From the NCBI RefSeq assembly GCF_013141695.1, contig NZ_WHNY01000009.1, positions 1 through 64,000 on the forward strand: a stretch of 64,000 nucleotides of DNA, written 5' to 3'. The notes below the pieces were generated by a model. It was given only the letters and a program-made list of their open reading frames with translations. It ran no database searches and was not told the DNA's origin. Source of the stretch: Paenibacillus plantarum (GTDB lineage Bacteria > Bacillota > Bacilli > Paenibacillales > NBRC-103111). Shown one piece after another: positions 50,877 to 58,999 of the stretch. Position numbers and translations under genes: made by a program. How positions within the stretch are numbered: position 1 is the stretch's first letter; every line of letters begins with the position of its first letter.

Positions 50877-51376
50877 TCAATAAGACCGAATTCCTTTAAT
50901 GAGTTTATTTTAATAAACGTAGAGCCGTTAGAAATAACGACGTTAGGATCTGGATAAAGATATTTTTTTACGTTATCCCCCTTTTGTATTGTAAGTTCTG
51001 GTGGATCAGCTCTAAAAGATACTTTAACTAATTTAGCCAGTTCCGTTACTGAAATCCATTCCGAATTATCATTATAGTTAATATTATTATCAGGCAAAGG
51101 CTTACCTCCCACCGTCTGTTTCTGTTCTAATTTAATTGTCCTGGTAGCATCATCATATCCAAGTTCATACCCAAGAAGACTTGACACTTCACGCACCGGC
51201 AGATACGACGTTCCTTCAACGACAAGGGGCGTCGTTTTTATTTCTTTCTTTTCACCATTCACTACGAAATTGAATTTTGCAAAAACGGCTTGTACGGAAT
51301 CACTAGAATCTGCAAGTGATGTAGTTGCTGATCCAATTAGTAGACCCAATATAAGGGCGGCTATGACTTTCTTCAA
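50873..51376 (-). CDS. Secreted copper-amine-oxidase-N-type stalk protein, prophage moron
   Basis: 167 residues from a TTG at 51376 (AAGGAG 8 bp upstream). A signal peptide (KKVIAALILGLLIGSATTSLA) precedes a beta-rich domain with the stalk-family pattern VVEGTSYLPVREVSSLLGY and ATRTIKLEQ. Such domains occur on secreted proteins of spore formers. It is transcribed against the late genes between tail tip and holin, with its own extended -10 promoter. It is probably a lysogenic gene acting outside the membrane. Its stop overlaps that of the tail-tip gene. Confidence 0.8.
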   Translation of the reverse strand: MKKVIAALILGLLIGSATTSLADSSDSVQAVFAKFNFVVNGEKKEIKTTPLVVEGTSYLPVREVSSLLGYELGYDDATRTIKLEQKQTVGGKPLPDNNINYNDNSEWISVTELAKLVKVSFRADPPELTIQKGDNVKKYLYPDPNVVISNGSTFIKINSLKEFGLID

Positions 51377-51403
51377 TTCTATCACTCCTTAATTTATGGC
51401 ATA

Positions 51404-51412
51404 AGTATACCA
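51404..51412 (-). promoter_or_regulatory. Extended -10 promoter of the stalk-protein moron
   Basis: On the minus strand the sequence reads TGGTATACT, an extended -10 box, 27 bp before the TTG start. No good -35 is visible 17 bp upstream. Confidence 0.55.
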
Positions 51413-51538
51413 TATTTATACATTATGTGCCCTATAAGGGGCTGGAAGTGGTCTTTTTGAAACCATCTGCAATAGAGACTTCGCTCCGAGCCGATCGGGG
51501 CTATTTATGCCAAATGAACAGGCAGAAAGAAGGTACCC

Positions 51539-51997
51539 ATGGACTTTAAACCCGTATCAACGATTTTTATCTCGGCAGCTGCTGGTGCAAATGGAAAAGA
51601 GATCACGTTTGGAGGCATATTTGCAGCTGTGGCCACGTTTGTTGTAGCTGCTTTGGGAGGCTGGGATGTATCACTCCGATTGTTGGCATATATGATGATT
51701 GCTGATTACGCCACCGGATTTCTAGGAGCTTGGAAGAACAAAAAATTAAATAGCGATGTGATGTTGTGGGGAGGCGTAAGAAAAGGCATCGTCATGCTTG
51801 TTATCATTTTGGCTGTTCAACTAGATCAATTATTGGGAGGACAAGCCCCAATATTTCGAACTCTCGCTATTTACTATTATGCCGGCCGCGAAGGTCTGTC
51901 ATTAATTGAGAATTTCGGGGTGTTGGGCGTTCCTTGGCCCCCAGCTATCCAGAATGCACTTGAGCAGTTAAAGCAGAAGGGAGAAAGTACAAAATGA
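51539..51997 (+). CDS. Holin (class with three or four membrane segments, phage holin family 4)
   Basis: 152 residues. Hydrophobic segments lie near 28-46, 50-68 (LLAYMMIADYATGFLGAWKN is the family hallmark) and 85-105; a charged tail follows (LEQLKQKGESTK). It makes the membrane hole that releases or activates the lysin. The lysin gene overlaps by 4 bp. GAAGGTACCC lies before the ATG. Confidence 0.9.
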   Translation: MDFKPVSTIFISAAAGANGKEITFGGIFAAVATFVVAALGGWDVSLRLLAYMMIADYATGFLGAWKNKKLNSDVMLWGGVRKGIVMLVIILAVQLDQLLGGQAPIFRTLAIYYYAGREGLSLIENFGVLGVPWPPAIQNALEQLKQKGESTK

Positions 51998-52794
51998 GTA
52001 AGGGATTCGATTGTGCAACGCCGCTGACTGCTAAAACAGCGGCTTTATTTTTTGATCAAAGATACAAATTTGTTTGTCGCTATCTCGCCCCATCTGGATC
52101 ATGGAAACGCCTGACTGCTAACGAAGCAGTAATTTGTTCCAACGCTGGTCTCTGGATCGTTTCAGTGTTTGAACGCGGTGCGACAAATGCACTCGCGGGA
52201 GCAGCACAAGGGAAAGATGATGGGGCTCTGGCGCTCAAGTACGCCAAAGAAGTAGGGCAACCAGAAGGCACCGTGATTTATGCTGCTGTAGATACAGATG
52301 TGAGTTCATCTCACTACAATGCGATTGAAGAATATCTCCGATCCTTTGATGAGCAAATCCAAGGTTATGAACTCGGGATCTATGGAGAGTATGAGATTTG
52401 CGAAGAAATGAGAATCCGTGGGGTAGTAAATAAATTATGGCAGACATATGCCTGGAGCCGCGGGGCTAAGATTAGCGATCCGAACGTGTATCAATATGAA
52501 AATGATGTAATCGAAAATGGCATCGGCATAGATCGAGATGAATCTAATGGTGATGCAGGGGGGTGGAAAGTAGGTATGGTAATTCAACAGAAATCAGCGA
52601 TTCTTGATATCGACGTGGCAAATACTATTATTAACACTTGGATTTCTCCAGCATGGAATGACGCGGATCGAGCGCAGCAAGCCGTCGAGGTAGATGGTGA
52701 TGTAGAGGCATCTGTGAAGTTAGAAGAGCAGAAGTCTTACTGCAATTGGCTTGCAAATCAATTACGAAAAGCAACTGGACAACCATTTCAATAA
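51994..52794 (+). CDS. Phage lysin with DUF1906 glycoside-hydrolase-like domain
   Basis: 266 residues. GFDCATPLTAKTAALFF and YKFVCRYLAPSGSWKRLT start a TIM-barrel of the DUF1906 family (GH25-like), with VIYAAVDTDVSSSHYNAIEE and ELGIYGEYEICEEM, then the DESNGDAGGW segment. Acidic barrel residues would cut wall glycan. The last 45 residues are a helical tail that may aid wall binding. It is the last late gene before a strong terminator. Confidence 0.88.
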   Translation: MSKGFDCATPLTAKTAALFFDQRYKFVCRYLAPSGSWKRLTANEAVICSNAGLWIVSVFERGATNALAGAAQGKDDGALALKYAKEVGQPEGTVIYAAVDTDVSSSHYNAIEEYLRSFDEQIQGYELGIYGEYEICEEMRIRGVVNKLWQTYAWSRGAKISDPNVYQYENDVIENGIGIDRDESNGDAGGWKVGMVIQQKSAILDIDVANTIINTWISPAWNDADRAQQAVEVDGDVEASVKLEEQKSYCNWLANQLRKATGQPFQ

Positions 52795-52831
52795 ATGGTA
52801 ATATTTGTTTATCGGAAAGCATCCGATGAAA

Positions 52832-52872
52832 ACGCCTAGTATGGGAAAGCATCCCTGCTAGGCGTTTTTTTA
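52832..52872. terminator. Terminator at the end of the late operon
   Basis: AACGCCTAG (52831-52839) / CTAGGCGTT (52858-52866), with an inner GGGA/TCCC, is followed by seven T. A small hairpin ATCGG/CCGAT with the same loop motif GGAAAGCATCC precedes it. It faces the minus-strand gene at 52876, so it may serve both strands. Confidence 0.88.
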
Positions 52873-52875
52873 TGT

Positions 52876-53025
52876 TTAATCTATGTCATCAATCAAAAAG
52901 TAAGCTTCCATCTCCGTATCAAATACAAGTATCTGTCCTTCATCACCATACTCCATATCATTTACGTCTAGATGGGTTAACGTTTTCTCTTCAGCAGTTT
53001 CCTTATGTTTTACGCGATATCCCAT
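52876..53025 (-). CDS. Small acidic prophage protein, unknown
   Basis: 49 residues (GYRVKHKETAEEKTLTHLDV, then EYGDEGQILVFDTEMEAYFL), mostly beta-type with an acidic end. AGGGGAT lies 7 bp before the ATG, overlapping the ligase stop. It is co-transcribed with the ligase. Too short for a reliable family call. Confidence 0.62.
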   Translation of the reverse strand: MGYRVKHKETAEEKTLTHLDVNDMEYGDEGQILVFDTEMEAYFLIDDID

Positions 53026-53036
53026 GATGTCATCCC

Positions 53037-53882
53037 CTAAACAATAAATTCCTCGAACACAGGCAGTCGCATGAGTCCAGACTTATACCAGTCTCGATAC
53101 TTTACTTTGCAACGAACTAGAGGTTTCACATAAACATGATCCTTACTTTCTCCGCTCTTATAAGCTTCAAAAACTGGCCACATCGATTTCCGCGCCGATG
53201 GCGTTATACCTAGATCTAAAGCTCCAATTGGTCGAATGTGGTCACCTTCTTGATAACCAAGTAGCCATGAATGTTCCTTCTTGCTGTAGCCCATAATGAA
53301 GACTTCAGCGTGCTGGTAGTTGATGACCTTTTGCCATGACCAGGAGCGTGTGTCTTTTTCGTACTTCGATGACTTCTTCTTGATGACTATTCCTTCTAAA
53401 CCATATTGGCAAACTAAGTGAAAGAAATCTTTAGCGCTGCCGTTAATTGGCCGGACAATTCTGTAGTGGTCATTTTCTTGCACAGCTTCTTCGAGTAATC
53501 CCTTGCGAACTTCCAAGGGTAATGCTGTCACATCTACGCCGCGGTGGTATAAGATATCGAATGCAAAATAGACAACCTTATGCGTCACCTTTCTTGATTT
53601 GAAACGGGCATTACATGCTTCAAAGTCAGCCTTACCATCTTCATCTAACACTACGACCTCACCATCGAGAATGGTACCTTTCTGGATCGGGGGATTGTGC
53701 AACTCCGGATATTTGGAAGTCGCGTTCGTGTTCTTCGTATATAAGTTCAACTCATCCATATTGGAAACAATCAATCGTATTCCATCCCACTTAAGCTCTG
53801 CAATAGTGGAAGGATCATCATAAGGCAGATTGTTTTTACTGTATTGTAAAAGCATTGGAGGAATAAACATTATTTTCATCAC
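53037..53882 (-). CDS. ATP-dependent DNA ligase (LigB/YoqV-like)
   Basis: 281 residues. Motif I ELKWDGIRL holds the adenylated Lys near 30. FDGE-type LDGEVVVLDEDGK (motif III), FAFDILYHRG, EGIVIKKKSSKYE (motif IV) and WQKVINYQ (motif V) are in order, then a short OB domain ends the protein. It seals nicks with ATP. SP-beta carries a ligase of this size (LigB). It lies on the minus strand near the right prophage end, so it is probably expressed from a separate promoter. ATG at 53882, or at 53879 next to it. Confidence 0.88.
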   Translation of the reverse strand: MMKIMFIPPMLLQYSKNNLPYDDPSTIAELKWDGIRLIVSNMDELNLYTKNTNATSKYPELHNPPIQKGTILDGEVVVLDEDGKADFEACNARFKSRKVTHKVVYFAFDILYHRGVDVTALPLEVRKGLLEEAVQENDHYRIVRPINGSAKDFFHLVCQYGLEGIVIKKKSSKYEKDTRSWSWQKVINYQHAEVFIMGYSKKEHSWLLGYQEGDHIRPIGALDLGITPSARKSMWPVFEAYKSGESKDHVYVKPLVRCKVKYRDWYKSGLMRLPVFEEFIV

Positions 53883-53960
53883 CTATAATAATGTTACACC
53901 TGAAAAGCTACTGTTGACTATTGGGAGTTGAAGGGAAGTTCTTTGAGTCTGTGCTTTTTA

Positions 53961-53990
53961 TTGTATAAGAGCCTCCTTTTCGCATATAAT
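53961..53990 (+). promoter_or_regulatory. Promoter of the small right-end gene
   Basis: TTGTAT (53961-53966), an 18-bp spacer and TATAAT (53985-53990), 33 bp before the likely TTG start. The -10 is perfect, the -35 is poor. Confidence 0.55.
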
Positions 53991-54022
53991 AGGAACATTA
54001 GTTCGTAAAAGAGGTGTGCTAT

Positions 54023-54415
54023 TTGACCACAGAAGAAGAAATGAATGATATCATCCTATGCATCGTGTTACCGTTGCTGCTCAACTTAATCGACAAATGG
54101 GAGTGGTTCCCCGATCCAACGCCGCTCAAGCATCTTCACGAAAGCCAGTTTCAAATTCTACGGGACTTGATCACTATTGACCACGTTGAGGCAAAACAGA
54201 GATTGAAGGCGGCGGATGTCAAAATGGTGAAAAAAGAGAAATTCAGTCCTTCGCTGGATTACACGATATACGTTCGTAGAAGAGTGGAAAACGTTGGGTT
54301 CATGAAGGGACACATTAAGTCGGAGATGTCTCGATGGCTGGGCAAGTATGTAGCCAAACTGGATAAGAGTAAGTTTAATAATCAGCATGCCGCGGAACTT
54401 AAGACTGGGAAGTAG
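54023..54415 (+). CDS. Hypothetical protein at the prophage right end
   Basis: 130 residues from a TTG at 54023 (AGAGGTG 6 bp upstream); a GTG at 54014 is an alternative. The N-terminus has a short hydrophobic stretch (MNDIILCIVLPLLLNLI), then a basic, soluble part (DYTIYVRRRVENVGF). With its own promoter and terminator it looks like an independently expressed lysogen gene. I do not recognise the family. Confidence 0.62.
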   Translation: MTTEEEMNDIILCIVLPLLLNLIDKWEWFPDPTPLKHLHESQFQILRDLITIDHVEAKQRLKAADVKMVKKEKFSPSLDYTIYVRRRVENVGFMKGHIKSEMSRWLGKYVAKLDKSKFNNQHAAELKTGK

Positions 54416-54478
54416 TTCAGGACCGTAGTTAATATGATAATTTATAATAGTAATGATCCTGCTCCCTTATGTAAAAAT

Positions 54479-54522
54479 CAAAAAGCCTGTACCCCCATAA
54501 ATGGGTAATACAGGCTTTTATT
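54479..54522. terminator. Bidirectional terminator at the right-end gene
   Basis: AAAAGCCTGTA-CCCCCAT / ATGGGTAA-TACAGGCTTTT is a long stem with A and T runs on both sides. It separates the plus-strand small gene from the convergent DUF262 gene. The next 125 bases hold nothing that I can name. Confidence 0.85.
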
Positions 54523-54648
54523 TATTCCTTGTGATCGTATTTCCTGTTATTGTTTCTGAATATAGTGCCTGGCGCCCAATACTGGTATGGGTTACATACT
54601 ATATATTCATTATTTCTTACACTTTCTCTCGTTCCGTATTAGTAGGTA

Positions 54649-56376
54649 CTATTTAATTTTCCAGACGTGATTATAGGCGAGAGTTGCTAAATCTTTTGAT
54701 CTTTTTAATATATCATCAGGTTCCCAAGCTTCAGCTAAATGGTGTTCCTTAATAAAATTATTAACAGTAACCAATTTGGATTTTTTATAAAGCTCAACTT
54801 TTTTACTGAATTCCACATCACCAATTAATGAATTTAAACTTTTATCTAGGGGGAGGAGATTACCTATCCTTCCAATATTCTCGTCTTCTGTGGACTCACT
54901 CATTATATGTTCAATTGAGATAATATCAGTTGTTAACTCTTCGGTCTCGAGATAGTACTTTTCAATGTTTTTTAAAATATATTGAATGATTCTTTTATTT
55001 GAAGTTACTTTCTTAGAATAGTAAAGTGAAATAAATTTATCCTCAAAAATATCGTAGGAAGGTAAATTATCCTTATAATATTTAATGATTTCATCTATAA
55101 CCACTTTAGCTTGTTGCTTATTTACTGCTGATCTTAATTGTCTAGCAAACGTTGAGTACCTGCTTTCAATATTTGATGCTCTTGAAGAAGCAATAGCTGT
55201 GAAGATAAAGTGAAACTTTTCCATTGCAATAATTACTCTTTTGAAATCGTCAAATTTAATGCCATTTTTTTGACTTCTTTTTTCTAACAAAGCCATTAAC
55301 AGTGGTCTAGGCTGTGAAACTTCAAAGGTTCTAAGTGCAAAAATCGTCTCGAACACAACCCTATCTTCTACTTGTTTCCAATCGGTTACTTGAGGGTTTG
55401 ACAGTTGAACATAGACTTTAGCTGCTTCATTAAGTTCAATCAAAAAATCTTTATATGAAGAATCAGGCACTCTTTTTTTAAAGTCTTCATATAATCCTGC
55501 ATCTCTAGTAAATGAATATTTTGAAAGCCAGTAATGTCTATAGAATTGAGACATACTGACCTTATTTTCCTTACTAAAGAGGATATTACGTATAGAACGC
55601 CATGATTCTTTTGCAAAGTCACCAGCGGCTGAAGTTCTAATTTTTTTGAAGATTAAATTCTTAATAAGATCTATAGATTCTAAATCTTTGCCTTTTGCAT
55701 TAAGTGTTTCAAATATTAGGTATGCATCATCCTCATCTTTTACAGTTATGTATATTGTTTTGAAAGACAAGACTTGGTTTCTCAAAGTTTTCAATAATTC
55801 TACGTAATCTATTTCCCCAATTTTATATTTACGTTTAATTTCTTTTATCAAATTAGCCATTTGCAATTTTTCTTTAAAGAAATTATAGGCATACATAAGT
55901 GCATTCTCTTCATCTGACTTCGGAGAAAAGCTATCATCTTTATCCAGTTGTTGAATTCTAAATTGAAAAAATGGTTTAGGACTTTCATTCTCCAACTTTA
56001 AGAACTTCTCACCATCATCATTTTCCGATTCAACATATTTATGTGAACTTTTCATTAAGGCAAAATTACCAATATCTTTAAAAATCTCAGATAATGCAGA
56101 GAAAAAAATTGTTATTGTTGTAAGGCGTTGTTGACCATCAACAATTAGGAATTTTGTATCAGCAGTATCATCGCCTACAAGAACGATTGAACCGATAAAG
56201 TATTCCGACTCAATTAGATTCTTACTTTCGTTTTTCAGATTTGAAAGAATATCGTTCCAAAGGGCAGTTAATTCATCTTCCCCCCAAGAATATTCTCTTT
56301 GAAATCTTGGTATTATGTATCTTCTGTTTAAACCTAAAATATCACGCAAAGTTCTAGGGTACGCATACAATTCCAA
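54649..56376 (-). CDS. DUF262 + DUF1524 protein (GmrSD-type, probable anti-phage nuclease)
   Basis: 575 residues. The N-terminal DUF262 (ParB/sulfiredoxin-like, nucleotide-using) has IPRFQREYSWGEDEL and the hallmark IVDGQQRLTT near 83-92. A helical middle carries IFETLNAKGKDLESIDLIKN. The C-terminal DUF1524 HNH-like domain has IEHIMSES and IGNLLPLDKSLNSLIG. In GmrSD, BrxU and SspE-like proteins these two domains cut modified or foreign DNA using NTP. The gene is the last one before attR, transcribed inward on the minus strand, and clearly A+T-rich, as expected of defence cargo. A TTG start with GAGGAG 11 bp upstream is the best choice. Confidence 0.85.
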   Translation of the reverse strand: MELYAYPRTLRDILGLNRRYIIPRFQREYSWGEDELTALWNDILSNLKNESKNLIESEYFIGSIVLVGDDTADTKFLIVDGQQRLTTITIFFSALSEIFKDIGNFALMKSSHKYVESENDDGEKFLKLENESPKPFFQFRIQQLDKDDSFSPKSDEENALMYAYNFFKEKLQMANLIKEIKRKYKIGEIDYVELLKTLRNQVLSFKTIYITVKDEDDAYLIFETLNAKGKDLESIDLIKNLIFKKIRTSAAGDFAKESWRSIRNILFSKENKVSMSQFYRHYWLSKYSFTRDAGLYEDFKKRVPDSSYKDFLIELNEAAKVYVQLSNPQVTDWKQVEDRVVFETIFALRTFEVSQPRPLLMALLEKRSQKNGIKFDDFKRVIIAMEKFHFIFTAIASSRASNIESRYSTFARQLRSAVNKQQAKVVIDEIIKYYKDNLPSYDIFEDKFISLYYSKKVTSNKRIIQYILKNIEKYYLETEELTTDIISIEHIMSESTEDENIGRIGNLLPLDKSLNSLIGDVEFSKKVELYKKSKLVTVNNFIKEHHLAEAWEPDDILKRSKDLATLAYNHVWKIK

Positions 56377-56510
56377 TGCTCATACAACTCCTCATTATTC
56401 ATATCAATGATCCGCTATTCCAAATACTTCGAGATATTCCCCATTATCCCTTTAAATATGGGGATAAATATATAGAGCATCATACACTTGTAAGAATTTT
56501 TATTTTTTCT

Positions 56511-56545
56511 CTAACTAATTGTTTCTCTCGATAAATAAAGGGAAA
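56511..56545. other. attR: right prophage junction
   Basis: The prophage side (56511-56528) reads CTAACTAATTGTTTCTCT and the host side (from 56531) is coat-gene coding sequence. TCG at 56528-56530 and GTT at 56521-56523 match the left junction at 19523-19525 and 19516-19518. The two prophage half-sites are imperfect inverted copies of each other (13 of 18 bases), as in serine-integrase attP sites. Confidence 0.75.
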
Positions 56546-57501
56546 CCCTCATTGGTCATAGCAATATCGAGTCCTAAATCAGCCAAGTTTGGCAATTCTG
56601 TGCTGAGATGCTGGGCGACCAAGAGCGCGAAATTCGCCATCTGAAGACATACGGTTTCTGGATCAAGCTGCGGATAGTGGTTTTTCAAAATATCTGATAA
56701 GGATATTACTCGCCCGCCTTGTGCGACGTTCGTTAGGAAATGTTTACGTGAGGCAACCTTGGCAATCATGCCAGTAACGCCCCATGCTCCATCAGTTCCA
56801 CGCTGAACGGAAACACGAAGGTCGAAAGGAGATCCATCTACAGTGGCAAGAGGCAGGCATTGTTGAACCATATAGCTGCTCCTTACAATCCGCCTACGGA
56901 GAAGTTTCGGCAAGTGTTGACGGAACCTGAGTGTTCGCCAAGTCCGATTCTTAAGTTTCATGTTAACTGGATAGAGGAGTTTCCATAAGTTCCCTTGACG
57001 CTCTAATTTCATCACACCGCGTCCGATGCTAGAATTGGTTGGTTTGATAATTAACGAGTCATACGAATCCATCATGGCTTTAACATTTTCAATTGTGGCT
57101 AGAAATGTACAAGGAAGATGGGGCCGGATGCTCTCGTTTTTCAATAAAATCTCGTGTATACGCATCTTGCTATAACGGTTCCAACGATTAAACAGCGTAA
57201 CACCTTTCTTTGTCCATGCTTCCAAAATTCGTGTTGAAGAGGAGTCCAAATAAATGGCACGATTATGAATAACTTTAGGGAGATCTGACCATTTTCTTTT
57301 AAAATGTTGGCCATCCTTTACATAGGCATGTACCTTCATTGTTTTCATATGAACATCATGAATTCGGAAATAACAAGGCGTAAGGCCATAGAGTTTGCCA
57401 GCATCCTCGTAAAATCGAATTGCTTCGTATTGTGTGTTCCCTAGAGGAATACCTGCAAACAAGGAATCGTTAACTAAAATACCCACATAGGGATTACTCA
57501 T
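56515..57501 (-). pseudogene. 5' part of a YheC/YheD-like spore-coat ATP-grasp gene, interrupted by the prophage
   Basis: 328 codons from the ATG at 57501 (GGGAG upstream) to a TAG 9 bp past the junction. The family is an ATP-grasp ligase group associated with the endospore coat. YVGILVNDSLFAGIPLG starts the protein; SLIIKPTNSSIGRGVMKL is the ATP-binding lysine region; DLRVSVQRG and LGLDIAMTNEGFPLFIE lead into the metal-binding Glu-x-Asn. The last three codons (RNN) come from the prophage, which by chance keeps E-x-N. The real C-terminus lies at 19396-19524. Excision would restore a 366-residue protein. An upstream in-frame start at 57633 is unlikely. Confidence 0.85.
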
Positions 57502-57717
57502 TGACTTCACTCCCTCTCTAATTGGGGCTTGAATATTTGCCGAAAGCGGAATCACTCTTAGTTTATGGAAAAAGAACAAGACTTGTTTGTACAAATGCTG
57601 ATACTTTCTTCTAAAACAAGGACAGATGCCCATGCTTTGCTACTTTATCCGCATATGTATAGAAGAAGTAGCAAAATGGGGGGAGCTCAGCCTCATTTTA
57701 TCCAGGAGGTTTAGAAG

Positions 57718-58908
57718 TTGATGACTAAGCGGAAGCCGCAATCGAACCATCTTGTCATCGTTACACCAGGCTCTTTTCCTATACCCTCAGGAACTAGTAG
57801 CTCGGTTGAGCAAGTGGTTCAGAAGACAGCGGAGCAATTGGTGAAGAGCATGCCTGTAGTCGTACTTGGACGGAAAACATCCTATCAACCTTGGAAGGAA
57901 ATTCGGCAGGGTGTAACGTATCAACGAGTACCTTATCAGACGCAAACGACCTATATGAAACATGTAGCTAAACAGATATCCTCGTTAAGTCCTGGTATTA
58001 TTCAAGTGGATAATCGGCCACGATTCCTTACCTTTCTTCGCAAACGATACCCTCATTCCATATTGAGTCTCGTCCTCCACTCTACGTCCTTTATCACAAG
58101 ACCCTATATTTCTAATTCATCTTTAACCGTGTGTTTGCGTGAGGCTGATGTCATTATCGTTAATAGCGACTTTCTAAAGCGGTTTCTGCAAAAAAAAGTG
58201 CCTAGTGCTGCCCATAAAATAGTTACCCACTATTTAGGTGTTGATATTGCTCAATTCACTTCCAAATGGTCGGATGAAGGCATCCAATCACGTATAGAAA
58301 TGCGCAAAAACCTAAATTGTGAGGATCTCAAAATTATTTTATTTGTTGGTAGATTGATTCCTAAAAAAGGTGTTCATCATCTGCTGAAAGCGATGGAAAG
58401 CGTCATTAAAAGTGAACCAAGCGCCAAGCTTGTTATCGTTGGGAGTGCTTATTACGGGTCCAAGAAAGAAACCAAGTATGTCAGGCAATTAGTTAAAGCA
58501 GCGAGGACGATGCCTAAACATGTCCAATTCATTCCTTATGTGAAGCATCAAGAAATGCCCAAATGGGTTCGAATCGCCGATGTTTTTGTTGTCCCCTCAA
58601 TTGGGAAGGAAGCTTTTGGTCTTGTCAATGTGGAGGCAATGGCTACTGGTGTTCCCGTTGTTGCCACTAAAGTAGGCGGGATTCAAGAGGTTGTGGAAGA
58701 TGGTAAAACCGGTTATTTAATCGAACTGGGTGCCATTGACAATGAGCTCCCTGATCGTGTCATACGGTTACTGAAAGATGAAAGCCTGCAACGAAAGCTG
58801 GGGGAAAACGGCATTAAACGGGTTGATAATCTGTTCACGTGGCAACGAGCTGCTGAGGTGAGGTCAGCGTTGTACAACCAGATGTTGAAGGAAACGGCTC
58901 TTGTCTAG
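57718..58908 (+). CDS. GT4 glycosyltransferase, CotSA-like spore-coat type
   Basis: 396 residues. The N-terminal half has the donor-side start HLVIVTPGSFPIPSGTSSSV; the C-terminal half has ILFVGRLIPKKGVHHLLKAM and VVPSIGKEAFGLVNVEAMAT with the two Glu of the EX7E motif. The closest known role is CotSA of the Bacillus spore coat, where a GT4 enzyme glycosylates a coat protein. It is divergent from the split coat gene, 216 bp away, and 91 bp before the repeat protein. The TTG at 57718 and the ATG at 57721 share one AGGAGG; either may be used. Confidence 0.85.
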   Translation: MMTKRKPQSNHLVIVTPGSFPIPSGTSSSVEQVVQKTAEQLVKSMPVVVLGRKTSYQPWKEIRQGVTYQRVPYQTQTTYMKHVAKQISSLSPGIIQVDNRPRFLTFLRKRYPHSILSLVLHSTSFITRPYISNSSLTVCLREADVIIVNSDFLKRFLQKKVPSAAHKIVTHYLGVDIAQFTSKWSDEGIQSRIEMRKNLNCEDLKIILFVGRLIPKKGVHHLLKAMESVIKSEPSAKLVIVGSAYYGSKKETKYVRQLVKAARTMPKHVQFIPYVKHQEMPKWVRIADVFVVPSIGKEAFGLVNVEAMATGVPVVATKVGGIQEVVEDGKTGYLIELGAIDNELPDRVIRLLKDESLQRKLGENGIKRVDNLFTWQRAAEVRSALYNQMLKETALV

Positions 58909-58999
58909 GTGAGCGCACATTTTTTGGGGCTAATGTACTTATTAAGGTGAGAATGAATATGTTACCAAAGATAAATCTTGGTGAATGGAGAGGAGTCAT

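Larger units (their letters stand above)
19524..56529. mobile_element. Intact-looking siphovirus prophage, about 37.0 kb, inserted in a spore-coat gene
   Basis: The element begins next to a large serine integrase and ends beside a DUF262 gene. Equivalent core bases are 37,005 bp apart. Modules in order are: integration/immunity (minus strand), early and replication, late regulation, packaging, HK97-type head, long non-contractile tail, lysis, then right-end cargo on the minus strand. Every module expected of a temperate siphovirus is present with no visible frameshift or transposon in an essential gene. The prophage is oriented so that its integrase end faces the 3' part of the interrupted host gene. 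Confidence 0.9.
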
